A stretch of 64,000 nt of DNA. It comes from Xanthobacteraceae bacterium 501b (GTDB taxonomy: Bacteria > Pseudomonadota > Alphaproteobacteria > Rhizobiales > Xanthobacteraceae). The stretch covers positions 4,335,501 to 4,399,500 of the forward strand of contig KB899087.1 in the NCBI GenBank assembly GCA_000378025.1. Reading direction: 5' to 3'. A program made the position numbers and the translations under genes. Positions 53,168 to 61,923 of the stretch are shown piece by piece. Numbering within the stretch: position 1 is the stretch's first letter; each line of letters begins with the position of its first letter. The notes beneath the pieces are model-generated. The model saw only the letters and a list, made by a program, of their open reading frames with translations, did not search any database and was not told the DNA's origin.

Positions 53168-54124
53168 TCAGGCTTTTGCCTTAGCTATTTCAGCCTGCAG
53201 CGCCGGCACGATCTCGAACAGGTCGCCGACCAGCCCGTAATCCGCCACCTGGAAGATCGGCGCGTCCTCGTCCTTGTTGATGGCGACGATGACCTTGGAA
53301 TCCTTCATGCCGGCGAGGTGCTGGATGGCGCCCGATATGCCGAGCGCGACATAGAGGTCGGGCGCCACCACCTTGCCGGTCTGGCCGACCTGCCAGTCAT
53401 TCGGGGCGTAGCCGGCATCGACCGCCGCGCGCGAGGCGCCCACCGCCGCGCCGAGCGCATCGGCCAGCGGCTCGACAATGGCGTGGAAGTTCTCGGCTGA
53501 GCCGAGCGCCCGGCCGCCGGAGACGATGATGCGGGCGGCGGACAGGTCCGGGCGGGCGCTGGCGGCGATTTCCTCGCCGAGGAAGCTGGCGCCGCCGGCG
53601 GGCGCGGCGTCCTCAACCGCGCGGATCGGCGCGGCATTGCCCTCGCCGGCAGCGGCGAAGGAGGCGGTGCGGATGGTGAGCACCTTGGTGGCGTCGGTGG
53701 CGCGCACCCGCTGCAGGGCGTTGCCGGCATAGATCGGCCGGTCGAACGTATCGGGCGCGACCACCGCGATCACGTCGGAGACCTGCATCACGTCGATCAG
53801 CGCGGCGATGCGCGGCATCACGCTCTTGCCGAAGGCGGTGGAGGGGGCGATGAGCGCGCCATAGGCCGGGGCCAGCGCGACGCCGAGCGCGGCGACCGGC
53901 TCGGCGAGGCGGTGGGCATAGGCGGGGCCGTCGGCGAGCAGGACTTCCGCCACGCCGTCGAGCTTGGCGGCGGCCTCGGCCGCAGCGCGGGCGTTCTCGC
54001 CGGCGACAAGCACATGCACCGGGGCGCCGAGCGCCTTGGCGGCGGTGAGCGCGCGGGCCGTCACCGGGTTGAGGCTGGCATCGTCATGTTCGGCGAGCAG
54101 CAGGGTGGGAAGGGTGTCGGCCAT
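53168..54124 (-). CDS. etfA: Electron transfer flavoprotein alpha subunit
   Basis: FAD-binding subunit of ETF, 318 residues. The C-terminal FAD domain shows [22 protein letters not shown]-like segments read as [22 protein letters not shown], and [29 protein letters not shown] with [17 protein letters not shown]. It accepts electrons from acyl-CoA dehydrogenases and feeds ETF-ubiquinone oxidoreductase. It begins 2 nt after etfB. Confidence 0.96.
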   Translation of the reverse strand: MADTLPTLLLAEHDDASLNPVTARALTAAKALGAPVHVLVAGENARAAAEAAAKLDGVAEVLLADGPAYAHRLAEPVAALGVALAPAYGALIAPSTAFGKSVMPRIAALIDVMQVSDVIAVVAPDTFDRPIYAGNALQRVRATDATKVLTIRTASFAAAGEGNAAPIRAVEDAAPAGGASFLGEEIAASARPDLSAARIIVSGGRALGSAENFHAIVEPLADALGAAVGASRAAVDAGYAPNDWQVGQTGKVVAPDLYVALGISGAIQHLAGMKDSKVIVAINKDEDAPIFQVADYGLVGDLFEIVPALQAEIAKAKA

Positions 54125-54126
54125 GG

Positions 54127-54876
54127 TCAGAGCACTCCCGCCGTCTTGAGATGGCCGACCAGCTCGGCGGCGGAGGCCAGCTTGATGCCGCCGGTGCGGC
54201 CCGAGGGCTCGGAGGTGGAGAGGATTTGCAGCCGGGGGGCGAGGTCGACGCCCAGCTCGGCGGCGCTCTTTTCCTCGATCGGCTTCTTCTTCGCCTTCAT
54301 GATGTTGGGCAGCGAGGCGTAGCGCGGCTCGTTGAGGCGCAGATCGGTGGTCAGCACGGCGGGCAAAGCGAGGCGCAGCGTCTGCAGCCCGCCATCGATC
54401 TCGCGGGTCACGTCCACCGCGCCCTCGCCGACGACGACCTTGGAGGCGAAGGTCGCCTGCGGCCAGCCCAGCAGGGCGGCGAGCATCTGGCCGGTCTGGT
54501 TGCAGTCATCGTCGATCGCCTGCTTGCCGAGGATGACCAGCGACGGCCCCTCGGTGGCAATGATCGCCTTCAGCAGCTTGGCGACGGTGAGCGGCTCGAT
54601 GCCGGCCTCCTCGGTCTTCACCCAGATGCCGCGATCGGCGCCCATGGCCAGCGCGGTGCGGATGGTCTCGTCGGTCTTCACCGGGCCGATGGAGACGGCG
54701 ATGACCTCGGTGGCCTTGCCCGCCTCTTTGAGGCGCAGCGCCTCTTCGACCGCGATCTCGTCGAACGGGTTCATCGACATCTTGATATTGGCCAGTTCGA
54801 CGCCGGAGCCGTCGGCCTTGACCCGAATCTTGACGTTGTAGTCGACCACCCGCTTCACGGGCACGAGGATCTTCAT
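54127..54876 (-). CDS. etfB: Electron transfer flavoprotein beta subunit
   Basis: AMP-binding subunit of ETF, 249 residues, starting [19 protein letters not shown]. It has [37 protein letters not shown] and [12 protein letters not shown], all family signatures. ATG 54876 follows GGAG by 7 nt. First gene of etfB-etfA-hbd. Confidence 0.97.
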   Translation of the reverse strand: MKILVPVKRVVDYNVKIRVKADGSGVELANIKMSMNPFDEIAVEEALRLKEAGKATEVIAVSIGPVKTDETIRTALAMGADRGIWVKTEEAGIEPLTVAKLLKAIIATEGPSLVILGKQAIDDDCNQTGQMLAALLGWPQATFASKVVVGEGAVDVTREIDGGLQTLRLALPAVLTTDLRLNEPRYASLPNIMKAKKKPIEEKSAAELGVDLAPRLQILSTSEPSGRTGGIKLASAAELVGHLKTAGVL

Positions 54877-55083
54877 CACCTGTCTCCCCCGGCAGGGCAG
54901 CGACCCCGCCTCTGGCAGCCATCGGCGCCGGCGGCGCCGCCTGCCAGGGCCGCGCGGAAAGCCGGAAGAGGGGGCTTGGGGGCGGGAATCTGGGGGGAGC
55001 GGGAGCAGCCGGCGAAAAGCGCCGGCAAACTAGGATTCGGCCCCGGCACTGTCAACGCCGCGCGCGGCGTGCGCGGGCCTCGA

Positions 55084-55803
55084 TTACACCGGCGGGCGCC
55101 CGTCCGGCGTGCCGTCGCGCGTCATCACCCACAGCGGCACGCCCGGGCGGCGCAGGAAGACGATGAGCACCGCGCCGGCGGCGAGCCCGGCGACATGCGC
55201 CCACCACGCGGTTTCCTCGTCGCCGGACTGGAACAGGCTCCACAGCTGGAAGCCGATCCACGCGCCCAGCGGCCAGATCGCCGGCACACGCAGCGGCACG
55301 CGCAGGAACATCAGCACCCAGATCCGCACATTGGGGTGCAGCATGAGATAGGCGCCGACGAGCCCCGATATCCCCGCTGAAGCGCCGACCAGAGGCGACG
55401 CCGAATCAGGCACGGCGAGGGAATGGGCCAGCCCGCCGGCGATGCCGCACAGCACATAGAACAGCAGGAAGCGGGCATGGCCGAGCGCGTCCTCGACATT
55501 GTCGCCGAACACCCAGAGGAAGGCCATGTTGCCGGCCAGATGCAGCCAGCCGCCATGCAGGAACATGTAGGTGACGAGGGTCAGCTCGGCCGGCACGCGC
55601 ACATATTCCTGCGGCAGCACGGCGGCATGCGTGACCACGGCGGGAATGGCGCCGAAGCCGAAGGCGGAGGGAATGTCGAGCTCGGCGCGGTAGCCATGCT
55701 GCAGCAGCACGAAAACCAGCACATTCACCGCGATCAGCGCCCAGGTGACATAGGCGTGGGTGATGCCCTCCAGCGGGTTGTCGTCGTTGAAGGGGATCAG
55801 CAT
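55084..55803 (-). CDS. Rhomboid-family intramembrane serine protease
   Basis: 239-residue membrane protein with about six to seven helices. The catalytic Ser lies in LVGASAGISGLVGAY (GxSG), the His in WWAHVAGLAAGAVL; LTLVTYMFLHGGWLHLAGNMAFLWVFGDNVED carries the conserved H-x-x-x-N region. It cleaves membrane proteins within or near the bilayer; substrate unknown. Start at ATG 55803, where PFNDDNP, the common N-terminus of this subgroup, begins. A hairpin GCCGGCG-AAAAG-CGCCGGC (55008-55026) lies downstream, between it and etfB, without a T-run. Confidence 0.92.
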   Translation of the reverse strand: MLIPFNDDNPLEGITHAYVTWALIAVNVLVFVLLQHGYRAELDIPSAFGFGAIPAVVTHAAVLPQEYVRVPAELTLVTYMFLHGGWLHLAGNMAFLWVFGDNVEDALGHARFLLFYVLCGIAGGLAHSLAVPDSASPLVGASAGISGLVGAYLMLHPNVRIWVLMFLRVPLRVPAIWPLGAWIGFQLWSLFQSGDEETAWWAHVAGLAAGAVLIVFLRRPGVPLWVMTRDGTPDGRPPV

Positions 55804-55892
55804 GGAGCTACAGCGAATCTCGGAAAGGGCGCGGCGCGCGACGCGCCACGACAATGCCGCGCCGCGCGCGAAAACGCCACCGCGCCGGTGGC

Positions 55893-56555
55893 TTACGCGG
55901 CGCAGAGGCCGAGCTGGTTCAGGGACGGGCGCGCCGCCATGCGGGCCCACCACGCGGCGAGGCCGGGGTGGGCGGCGAGGAGTTCCGCCCCTTCCGGTGC
56001 CTGCCTGACATAATCGACCATCGGCGCGAGATAGAGATCGGCGAGGCTAAGCTCATTGCCGGCAAGGTACGGCGCCCCGGCCATCAGCGCCGCGATGGCG
56101 GCCAGACACTGGCGGGCCTCGGCGAGCGCGCCCACGAGGCGGGCCTCATCGCTCGGCACGCCCTGCGCGGGCTTTTCCACCCGCTCGACATAGACCCCCC
56201 AGACCAGCGCCCGATAGGCATAGGAATCGGCGATGCTGATGATCTGGTTGGCGCGGGCCCGGGCCCGCACTTCGGCGGGAAGCAGGGGAGCGCCGGCGAA
56301 GGCCTCGTCGACATAGCGGGTGATGGCGCCGGTCTCGTAGAGACGGAAGCCGTCATGCTCGAACGCCGGAATCCGGCCGAAGGGGTGGCGCTCGCCATAG
56401 GAGGGCGGCAGCCCCTCCGGCGCGAAGGGATCGACCGGCACCAGATCGTGGTCGACGCCCTTTTCCGCCAGCGTCAGGCGGACGATGCGGACATAGACGC
56501 TGTCCGGCGTGCCGAAGACGCAGGGCCGCGCGGCCGGGCCGTCCGGGGCGGTCAC
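55893..56555 (-). CDS. Glutathione S-transferase family protein
   Basis: 220-residue protein with an N-terminal thioredoxin-like domain (CVFGTPDSVYVRIVRLTLAEKG...FGRIPAFEHDGFRLYETGAITRYVDEAF) and a C-terminal helical domain (residues 95-210; LAGNELSLADLYLAPM). SVYVR suggests a Ser/Tyr active site. GTG 56555, overlapping the stop of the cobalamin gene by 4 nt (GTGA), is chosen over the in-frame GTG at 56579. The functional link to the neighbour is unknown. Confidence 0.88.
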   Translation of the reverse strand: MTAPDGPAARPCVFGTPDSVYVRIVRLTLAEKGVDHDLVPVDPFAPEGLPPSYGERHPFGRIPAFEHDGFRLYETGAITRYVDEAFAGAPLLPAEVRARARANQIISIADSYAYRALVWGVYVERVEKPAQGVPSDEARLVGALAEARQCLAAIAALMAGAPYLAGNELSLADLYLAPMVDYVRQAPEGAELLAAHPGLAAWWARMAARPSLNQLGLCAA

Positions 56556-57157
56556 TCCCGCCCCGCTGCCGGCACCCACAAGACGTCACCCGGCTCGCCC
56601 TCGCCCGCCGCGCGGGCATTGGCAAGGCGGCTCATGACGAAGAGCAGGTCGGAGAGGCGGTTGAGATATTTCACCGCCTCCGGGGTGACGAATTCGCCCA
56701 GCGTGGCGGAAAGCTCCACCGCCATGCGCTCGGCGCGCCGGCACACGGTGCGGGCGACATGCAGATGCGCCGCCGCCGGGGTGCCGGCCGGCAGCACGAA
56801 GGAGCGCAGCGGCTTGAGGTTGGCGTTCAGCGCGTCGATGTCGCGCTCCAGCTTGTCGACCTGCGCGGCGACGATGCGCAGCGGGGTGTAGCCGAGGTCT
56901 TCGCCCGTCTCCGGCGTGGCGAGGTCGGCGCCGAGGTCGAACAGGTCGTTCTGGATGCGGGCCAGCATCGCTTCCATGTCGGCCAGCGCCGGCTCGGCGC
57001 CGGTGTGCAGCCGGGCGACGCCGATCACCGCATTGGTCTCGTCCACCGTGCCATAGGCGGCGACGCGCAGATCATATTTCGGCCGCCGCTCGCCGGTGCC
57101 GAGCGCGGTGGTGCCATCGTCGCCGGTGCGGGTGTAGATGCGGTTGAGGACGACCAT
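56552..57157 (-). CDS. Cob(I)yrinic acid a,c-diamide adenosyltransferase, PduO type
   Basis: Transfers the adenosyl group of ATP to cob(I)alamin, giving coenzyme B12. It is 201 residues with the signature TRTGDDGTTALGTGERRPKYD at the N-terminus and FVLPAGTPAAAHLHVARTVCRRAER (RTxCRRAER is active-site helix). YLNRLSDLLFVMSRLAN ends the bundle. Overlaps the GST gene by 4 nt. Confidence 0.95.
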   Translation of the reverse strand: MVVLNRIYTRTGDDGTTALGTGERRPKYDLRVAAYGTVDETNAVIGVARLHTGAEPALADMEAMLARIQNDLFDLGADLATPETGEDLGYTPLRIVAAQVDKLERDIDALNANLKPLRSFVLPAGTPAAAHLHVARTVCRRAERMAVELSATLGEFVTPEAVKYLNRLSDLLFVMSRLANARAAGEGEPGDVLWVPAAGRE

Positions 57158-57167
57158 GAAAACCCTC

Positions 57168-57371
57168 TCAGCCCTGGTTCATCAGGATGATGGTGAGCAG
57201 CACGAAGCACAGCGCCACCGCCTGCAGCAGCACGCGCCACTGCATCAGCTTCTGCGAGCGCGCCGGCGGGCCGCCGCGCGCCATGTTGGCGAGGCCGAGC
57301 ACCAGCACCAGCGCCACCGAGCCGAGGGCGATGGGCAGGACGATGAATTTGGCGATGGTGACAAGGTCCAT
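57168..57371 (-). CDS. Small twin-transmembrane protein (HIG1-like)
   Basis: 67-residue protein with two hydrophobic helices (about 5-27 and 45-63) around a short basic loop (ARSQKLMQWRVLLQ), the pattern of bacterial twin-transmembrane / hypoxia-induced-gene-domain proteins. It lies 10 nt upstream of the adenosyltransferase gene on the same strand. Function unknown; a role in respiratory complexes has been proposed for the family. Confidence 0.78.
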   Translation of the reverse strand: MDLVTIAKFIVLPIALGSVALVLVLGLANMARGGPPARSQKLMQWRVLLQAVALCFVLLTIILMNQG

Positions 57372-57416
57372 CAGGGTCTCCGGCAGTGCCCGGGCGGCCG
57401 CGTCACGCGGGGCCGC

Positions 57417-57893
57417 TCAATTCAGGACGACAATGGCAGCGTTCAGCGTGATGGCATAGGACACCCAGGCGAGATAGGGAACCAGCAGCCACGCGGCGAT
57501 GCGGTCGATCCGCAGGCAGGCCCAGATGGTGGCGGCGATGGCGAGCCACAGCGCCAGCACCACGACCAGCGCCGCGCCCGGCGCCTCCAGCCCGAAGAAC
57601 ACCGGCGACCAGATGGCGTTGAGCGCCAGCTGCGCCAGCCACAGGCCGATGGCGCGGCGGCGCGCGGACGAGGGCGCGTGCAATTGCCACAGCCGCCAGA
57701 GCGCCACCGCCATCAGCACATAGAGCGTGGTCCAGGCGATGGGGAAGGCGGCGGGTGGCGGGGTCCAGGACGGCTTCACCAGCCCGGCATACCAGGTGGG
57801 AATCTGCGGCGTGGTGACGAGCGAGCCGAGCGCCCCGACGCCAAGGCAGAGGCCGACCGCGACGACAAGGCGGAAGAAGGAGAGGGTTTTCAT
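57417..57893 (-). CDS. tspO: TspO/MBR family protein
   Basis: 158-residue tryptophan-rich membrane protein with five helices. Typical features are LVTTPQIPTWYAGLVKPSWTPP (TPxWY...KPxWxPP), AFPIAWTTLYVLMAVALWRLW and LNAIWSPVFFGL. The family binds porphyrins and responds to oxygen, light or stress. It lies 45 nt upstream of the twin-TM gene on the same strand. Confidence 0.95.
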   Translation of the reverse strand: MKTLSFFRLVVAVGLCLGVGALGSLVTTPQIPTWYAGLVKPSWTPPPAAFPIAWTTLYVLMAVALWRLWQLHAPSSARRRAIGLWLAQLALNAIWSPVFFGLEAPGAALVVVLALWLAIAATIWACLRIDRIAAWLLVPYLAWVSYAITLNAAIVVLN

Positions 57894-58020
57894 CGGGGCA
57901 CCTTCAGGGCTCGTGGGCCTTTCTGGCCGGCGGCAGGCGGGCGATCCGCGTCGCAGGGCAATACGGGCGGGAGGCGCATCGGTTCACCGGCACGGCAGCG
58001 CGCACAGCACCGCCCCGACG

Positions 58021-58054
58021 CAAAACCCCGCCGCCGGGCGGGCCGGCGGCGGGG
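58021..58054 (-). terminator. Rho-independent terminator reading leftward
   Basis: Perfect 12-bp stem CCCCGCCGCCGG (58026-58037) / CCGGCGGCGGGG (58043-58054) with a 5-nt loop. On the minus strand it is followed by TTTTG. It is about 40 nt after the stop of the host-attachment-family gene. Confidence 0.8.
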
Positions 58055-58094
58055 AGAAGGTAATCTTCTTTTTCCCTGCGGGGAAACCGGCGGC

Positions 58095-58553
58095 TCAGGC
58101 GGCCAGATGTTTCTCGATCTCGTGGATCGGCAGCTTGACCATGTCGCGGTCCACCTCGGCGGCAAGGATGTCCTGCACGCCCTTGGACAGATGCGGGCGC
58201 AGCGCGCCGAGCGAGCGCGGGGCGGCGACGATGACCAGCGACTTCACCTCGCCCGCCGTCACCGCGGCGTCCAGCCGGGCGGCGAGCTGACGCATGAAGG
58301 CGCGCTCGCCCTCTTCCTGCCAGTCGGTCGGCTCCACCGAGGAGCGCGCCGAGCCCACCGACTGGTGCACCCGGCCGGGCTGGTCGGTGCCCTGCTCGCG
58401 GGTGGGCGGGTTGTCCTGCTCATGCACCTCGTGGGACCGCAGGTTCGGGAAGAGGGCGTCGCCCTTGTTGCACAGGATCAGCGCCTTGCGCCCGTCGCAG
58501 ACGACGACCCACGCGCCTTCCTCGATTTTCATCTTGTCGTAGCTGGTGCTCAT
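58095..58553 (-). CDS. Host-attachment-family protein (baeRF-like)
   Basis: 152-residue protein of the family named for an Agrobacterium attachment protein, now linked to archaeo-eukaryotic release factor-like (baeRF) domains. Seen: WVVVCDGRKALILCNKGD at the N-terminus, and KSLVIVAAPRSLGALRPHLSKGVQDILAAEVDRDMVKLPIHEIEKHL at the C-terminus, the conserved block. A strong ribosome site (AAGGAGG, 5 nt) marks ATG 58553. Such genes often travel with stress or translation-quality genes; none is adjacent. Confidence 0.82.
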   Translation of the reverse strand: MSTSYDKMKIEEGAWVVVCDGRKALILCNKGDALFPNLRSHEVHEQDNPPTREQGTDQPGRVHQSVGSARSSVEPTDWQEEGERAFMRQLAARLDAAVTAGEVKSLVIVAAPRSLGALRPHLSKGVQDILAAEVDRDMVKLPIHEIEKHLAA

Positions 58554-58668
58554 GCGAGCCTCCTTGCCATCTCGAACCCAATACGCCATTGGGCGCCCGG
58601 AACGCGCCCGGGCGCCTTGACGAGGGTCAAGCGATGGGAGAGCGGGGAGGTTCCGCCGAGAGGTCGCC

Positions 58669-59502
58669 CTAGAGCCGCCCTTCGCGGGCGCGGCGGATCG
58701 CGGCGTTGAGTTCGCCGCCATACACGAAGATCGAGGCGGTGGTGTAGAGGAAGACCAGCGCGATCATCACCGAGGCGAGGCCGGCATAGGTGGTGACATA
58801 ATTGCCGGCGAATTCCGCGAGATAGCGGCCGAAGGCGGCGCCAGCGGCTAGCCACAGGCCGAGCGTCACCAAGATGCCGGGCGCCACATCGGCCAGGGAG
58901 CGTCGTCCCGCCGGCAGCCACATATGCGCCACGACAAGCGCGACGATCAGGATCGCCGAGGTCGCGGCATAGCGCAGGAAGGTGATAACCCAGCCGAACG
59001 GTTCCAGCGCCGGTACATAGCGCACGGCGGCGAGCCACAGCACCGGGCCGAGCACGACCAGGAAGGACAGCGCCAGCAGGCCGGCGGCGCCAACCACGAC
59101 ATAGCCGATGGATTCGAGGCGCAGCCAGTACCAGGAGCGCGCCTCGCGCATGCCATAGGCGCGGTTGAGGCCGATGCGCAGGCTCTCAATGCCGTTGGAG
59201 GAGAAGTAGATCGCCAGCACCACACCGATGGTCAGCACGTCGGTGCGGACCTGGGTCAAGACGTTGCGGATTTCGCGGCCGATCGGGTCGGCCACCTGCG
59301 CCGGCCACGCCTCCAGCATCAGCTGCACCGTCTCGTCGGCGAGGTTCTTGAAATCGAAGAACGCCGCCAGCGCGGTGACGAAGATGAGGAAGGGGAAAAG
59401 CGACATCAGCGCGGAAAGCGCGATGTGGCTGGCAATCGCCCAGCCATCATCCTCGACGAAGCGCCAGAAGGCGTCCCAGGCAATGTCGAAGGCGCGAAAC
59501 AA
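58669..59502 (-). CDS. YihY/BrkB-family inner membrane protein
   Basis: 277-residue protein with six hydrophobic helices. Family traits are DDGWAIASHIALSALMSLFPFLIFVTALAAFF, YFSSNGIESLRIGLNRAYG and VTTYAGLASVMIALVFLYTTASIFVYGGELNAAI. It was once annotated as ribonuclease BN in error. The cellular role is not settled; a transport or envelope function is likely. Confidence 0.93.
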   Translation of the reverse strand: MFRAFDIAWDAFWRFVEDDGWAIASHIALSALMSLFPFLIFVTALAAFFDFKNLADETVQLMLEAWPAQVADPIGREIRNVLTQVRTDVLTIGVVLAIYFSSNGIESLRIGLNRAYGMREARSWYWLRLESIGYVVVGAAGLLALSFLVVLGPVLWLAAVRYVPALEPFGWVITFLRYAATSAILIVALVVAHMWLPAGRRSLADVAPGILVTLGLWLAAGAAFGRYLAEFAGNYVTTYAGLASVMIALVFLYTTASIFVYGGELNAAIRRAREGRL

Positions 59503-59718
59503 GGGCGGCGGTCTCCTCGCGGAAGCGCCTCAGCGGGCGGGCATGTGGGCGTGACATCGGATGCCCGGGGGCAAATGGCAAGTCGCAAATGCGATTCACG
59601 CCGGCGCGTCCTGGTAAAGAGCGCGGCACTTGCCATTTCGCTTTGGTGCCGGAAGCCCCGGCTGTGCTAGACAGGGCGCCCGCTTTAACCACCCCCGAAA
59701 AAACTGATGGGTGACGTC

Positions 59719-61053
59719 ATGACCGCCTCCTCCGCCCTGCGCGACGCTTCCGCCACCGAGACCACTCTCGGCGCGCCGGCGCCGCGTGTTCCGGCGGATG
59801 TGCACGCGGTGATGGCCGCTATCGGCCAGCGCGCCCGCGCCGCCGCCCGCGCGCTGGCGCTCGCCCCGGCGCAGGCGAAGGCCGACGGGTTAATGGCGGC
59901 CGCCCGCGCCATCCGGGCCCACGCCCCCGCCATTCTCGCCGCCAATGAAGACGACCTCGCCGCCGCCCGCGCGGCGGGCATGAGCGCGGCGCTGCAGGAC
60001 CGGCTGGTGCTGAACGAAGGCCGGCTGGAGGCCATTGCCGGCGCGGTGGAGGAGATCGCCGCGCTGCCCGACCCGGTGGGGCAGGTGACGGAAAGCTGGG
60101 AGCGGCCGAACGGGCTGCGCCTGGAGCGGGTGCGCACCCCGCTCGGCGTCATCGGCGTGATCTATGAGAGCCGGCCCAATGTGACGGCCGATGCCGGCAG
60201 CCTGTGCCTGAAGGCCGGCAATGCAGTGATCCTGCGCGGCGGCTCGGACAGTTTCCATTCCTCCCGCGCCATCCATGCCGCCATGGTGGAAGGGCTCATC
60301 AGCGCCGGCCTTCCCGCCGACGCGATCCAGCTGGTGCCGACCCGCGACCGCGCGGCGGTGGGCGAACTGCTCGCCGGGCTCGGCGGCAATCTCGACGTGA
60401 TCGTGCCGCGCGGCGGCAAAAGCCTCGTCGCCCGCGTGCAGGCGGAGGCGCGGGTACCGGTCTTCGCCCATCTGGAAGGGCTGGTGCACATCTATGTCGA
60501 CAAGGGCGCCGACCTCGGCAAGGCGCTGTCCATCGTCAAGAACGCCAAGCTGCGCCGCACCAGCGTGTGCGGGGCGGCCGAAACCCTGCTGGTGGACCGG
60601 GCCGACGCCGCCCGCCTGCTCGCCCCGCTCGTCACCATGCTGCTCGATGAGGGCTGCGCGGTGCGCGGCGACGCCGACACCCAGGCGGCGGATACGCGGG
60701 TGAGCGCGGCAACGGAAGAGGACTGGCGCACCGAATATCTCGACGCCGTGATCTCGGTGAAGCTGGTGGACGGGGTGGGCGCCGCCATCGACCATATCGA
60801 GACCTATGGCTCGCACCACACCGACGCCATCCTGACCGAGGACGCAGAGGTGGCCGAGCGGTTCCTGAGTGAGGTCGATTCCGCCATCGTGGTGCACAAC
60901 GCCTCGACCCAGTTCGCCGATGGCGGCGAGTTCGGCTTCGGCGGCGAGATCGGCATCGCCACGGGCCGCATGCATGCGCGCGGCCCGGTGGGTGCCGAGC
61001 AGCTGACCTCGTTCAAATACCGCGTGCGCGGCACCGGCCAGATCCGGCCGTGA
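59719..61053 (+). CDS. proA: Gamma-glutamyl phosphate reductase
   Basis: NADPH-dependent reductase of proline synthesis, 444 residues from ATG 59719 (GGGTGA 5 nt upstream; ATG 59707 is an alternative). Motifs are [37 protein letters not shown], the catalytic Cys in [16 protein letters not shown], and [29 protein letters not shown]. The stop overlaps the nadD start. proB, its usual partner, is not present nearby. Confidence 0.97.
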   Translation: MTASSALRDASATETTLGAPAPRVPADVHAVMAAIGQRARAAARALALAPAQAKADGLMAAARAIRAHAPAILAANEDDLAAARAAGMSAALQDRLVLNEGRLEAIAGAVEEIAALPDPVGQVTESWERPNGLRLERVRTPLGVIGVIYESRPNVTADAGSLCLKAGNAVILRGGSDSFHSSRAIHAAMVEGLISAGLPADAIQLVPTRDRAAVGELLAGLGGNLDVIVPRGGKSLVARVQAEARVPVFAHLEGLVHIYVDKGADLGKALSIVKNAKLRRTSVCGAAETLLVDRADAARLLAPLVTMLLDEGCAVRGDADTQAADTRVSAATEEDWRTEYLDAVISVKLVDGVGAAIDHIETYGSHHTDAILTEDAEVAERFLSEVDSAIVVHNASTQFADGGEFGFGGEIGIATGRMHARGPVGAEQLTSFKYRVRGTGQIRP

Positions 61054-61727
61054 GCGAGAGCGACGACGCTCCTCCTCTCCCCATCGGGGAGAGGGTTGGG
61101 GTGAGGGGCCTTGGCGCCGCCCCGGCGACGCCCTTCGCCCGCATCCCCCCGCTCGCGCCGGGCATGCGGATCGGGCTCTATGGCGGCAGCTTCAACCCGG
61201 CGCATGAGGCGCACCGCGCCGCCAGCCTGCTGGCGCTGAAAAAGCTGCGGCTCGACCGGGTGTGGTGGCTGGTGACGCCCGGCAACCCCTTGAAGGACAA
61301 CCGCGCGCTGCCCCCCTTGGCCGAGCGGCTGGCACAGGCGCGCGCGGTGGCGGACCATCCGGCGCTGCTGCCGACCGGGCTGGAGGCGGGGCTCGGCACC
61401 CGCTACAGCTTCGACACGGTGGCGGCGCTGGTGCGGCGCTTTCCCCGGGTGCATTTCGTCTGGCTGATGGGGGCGGACAACCTCGCCACCTTCCACCGCT
61501 GGCAGCACTGGCGCGACATCGCGGCTCTGGTGCCCTTCGCCGTGATCGACCGGCCCGGCTGCACCTTCCCCGCCATGGCCGGCCCCGCCGCCGCCGCGCT
61601 GGCCCGCTGGCGGGTGCCGGAGATTGAGGCCGCCGCGCTCGCCACCATGCGCCCGCCGGCCTGGGTGTTCCTGCACGGGCTGAAATCGCCGCTGTCCTCG
61701 ACCCGGATCAGGCAGGCCGGCGGGTGA
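61050..61727 (+). CDS. nadD: Nicotinate-nucleotide adenylyltransferase with repeat-encoded N-terminal segment
   Basis: Makes NaAD from nicotinate mononucleotide, a branch point for NAD and here also the substrate of LarB. It is 225 residues if started at GTG 61050, which overlaps the proA stop (GTGA). The core has [15 protein letters not shown] (HxGH-like motif, with AHEAH), the STxxR-type SSTRIRQ at the C-terminus, and [14 protein letters not shown]. Residues about 9-20 ([12 protein letters not shown]) are encoded by an intergenic-type palindrome. ATG 61164 (MRIGLYGG) is an alternative start that would skip it, but it has no ribosome site and homologues carry a similar 'PPLAPGM' lead-in. Confidence 0.92.
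   Translation: MSESDDAPPLPIGERVGVRGLGAAPATPFARIPPLAPGMRIGLYGGSFNPAHEAHRAASLLALKKLRLDRVWWLVTPGNPLKDNRALPPLAERLAQARAVADHPALLPTGLEAGLGTRYSFDTVAALVRRFPRVHFVWLMGADNLATFHRWQHWRDIAALVPFAVIDRPGCTFPAMAGPAAAALARWRVPEIEAAALATMRPPAWVFLHGLKSPLSSTRIRQAGG
61072..61110. repeat. REP-like palindrome within the 5' end of nadD
   Basis: Hairpin CTCTCCCC-ATC-GGGGAGAG (61075-61093) followed by GGTTGGGGTGAGG, the form of a very widespread intergenic repeat. It lies in frame between the GTG start and the Rossmann core of NadD. Confidence 0.7.
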
Positions 61728-61816
61728 GCGCGCGGCTGGGCGACACCGGCCGGCTGGCGATATCCGATCCGCGTGCGAGGCAAGCTATCGGCGCGGGCTC
61801 CCGGTTTTTGCTCTCA

Positions 61817-61862
61817 CGCATTTTCGTCACGTGAACCGGAGTCCCCGTCGCTCGAAAATGCG
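61817..61862. repeat. 10-bp inverted repeat upstream of the ClpP-like gene
   Basis: CGCATTTTCG (61817-61826) and CGAAAATGCG (61853-61862) around a 26-nt centre. It lies in the 196-nt gap after nadD. It could be an operator, a transcription boundary or the scar of an insertion. Confidence 0.5.
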
Positions 61863-61923
61863 CCCGACATCGTAATCTGGCGGTCATCATGGCATCCTTT
61901 GGTTGTGTGCTGGAGGCCGTGTC

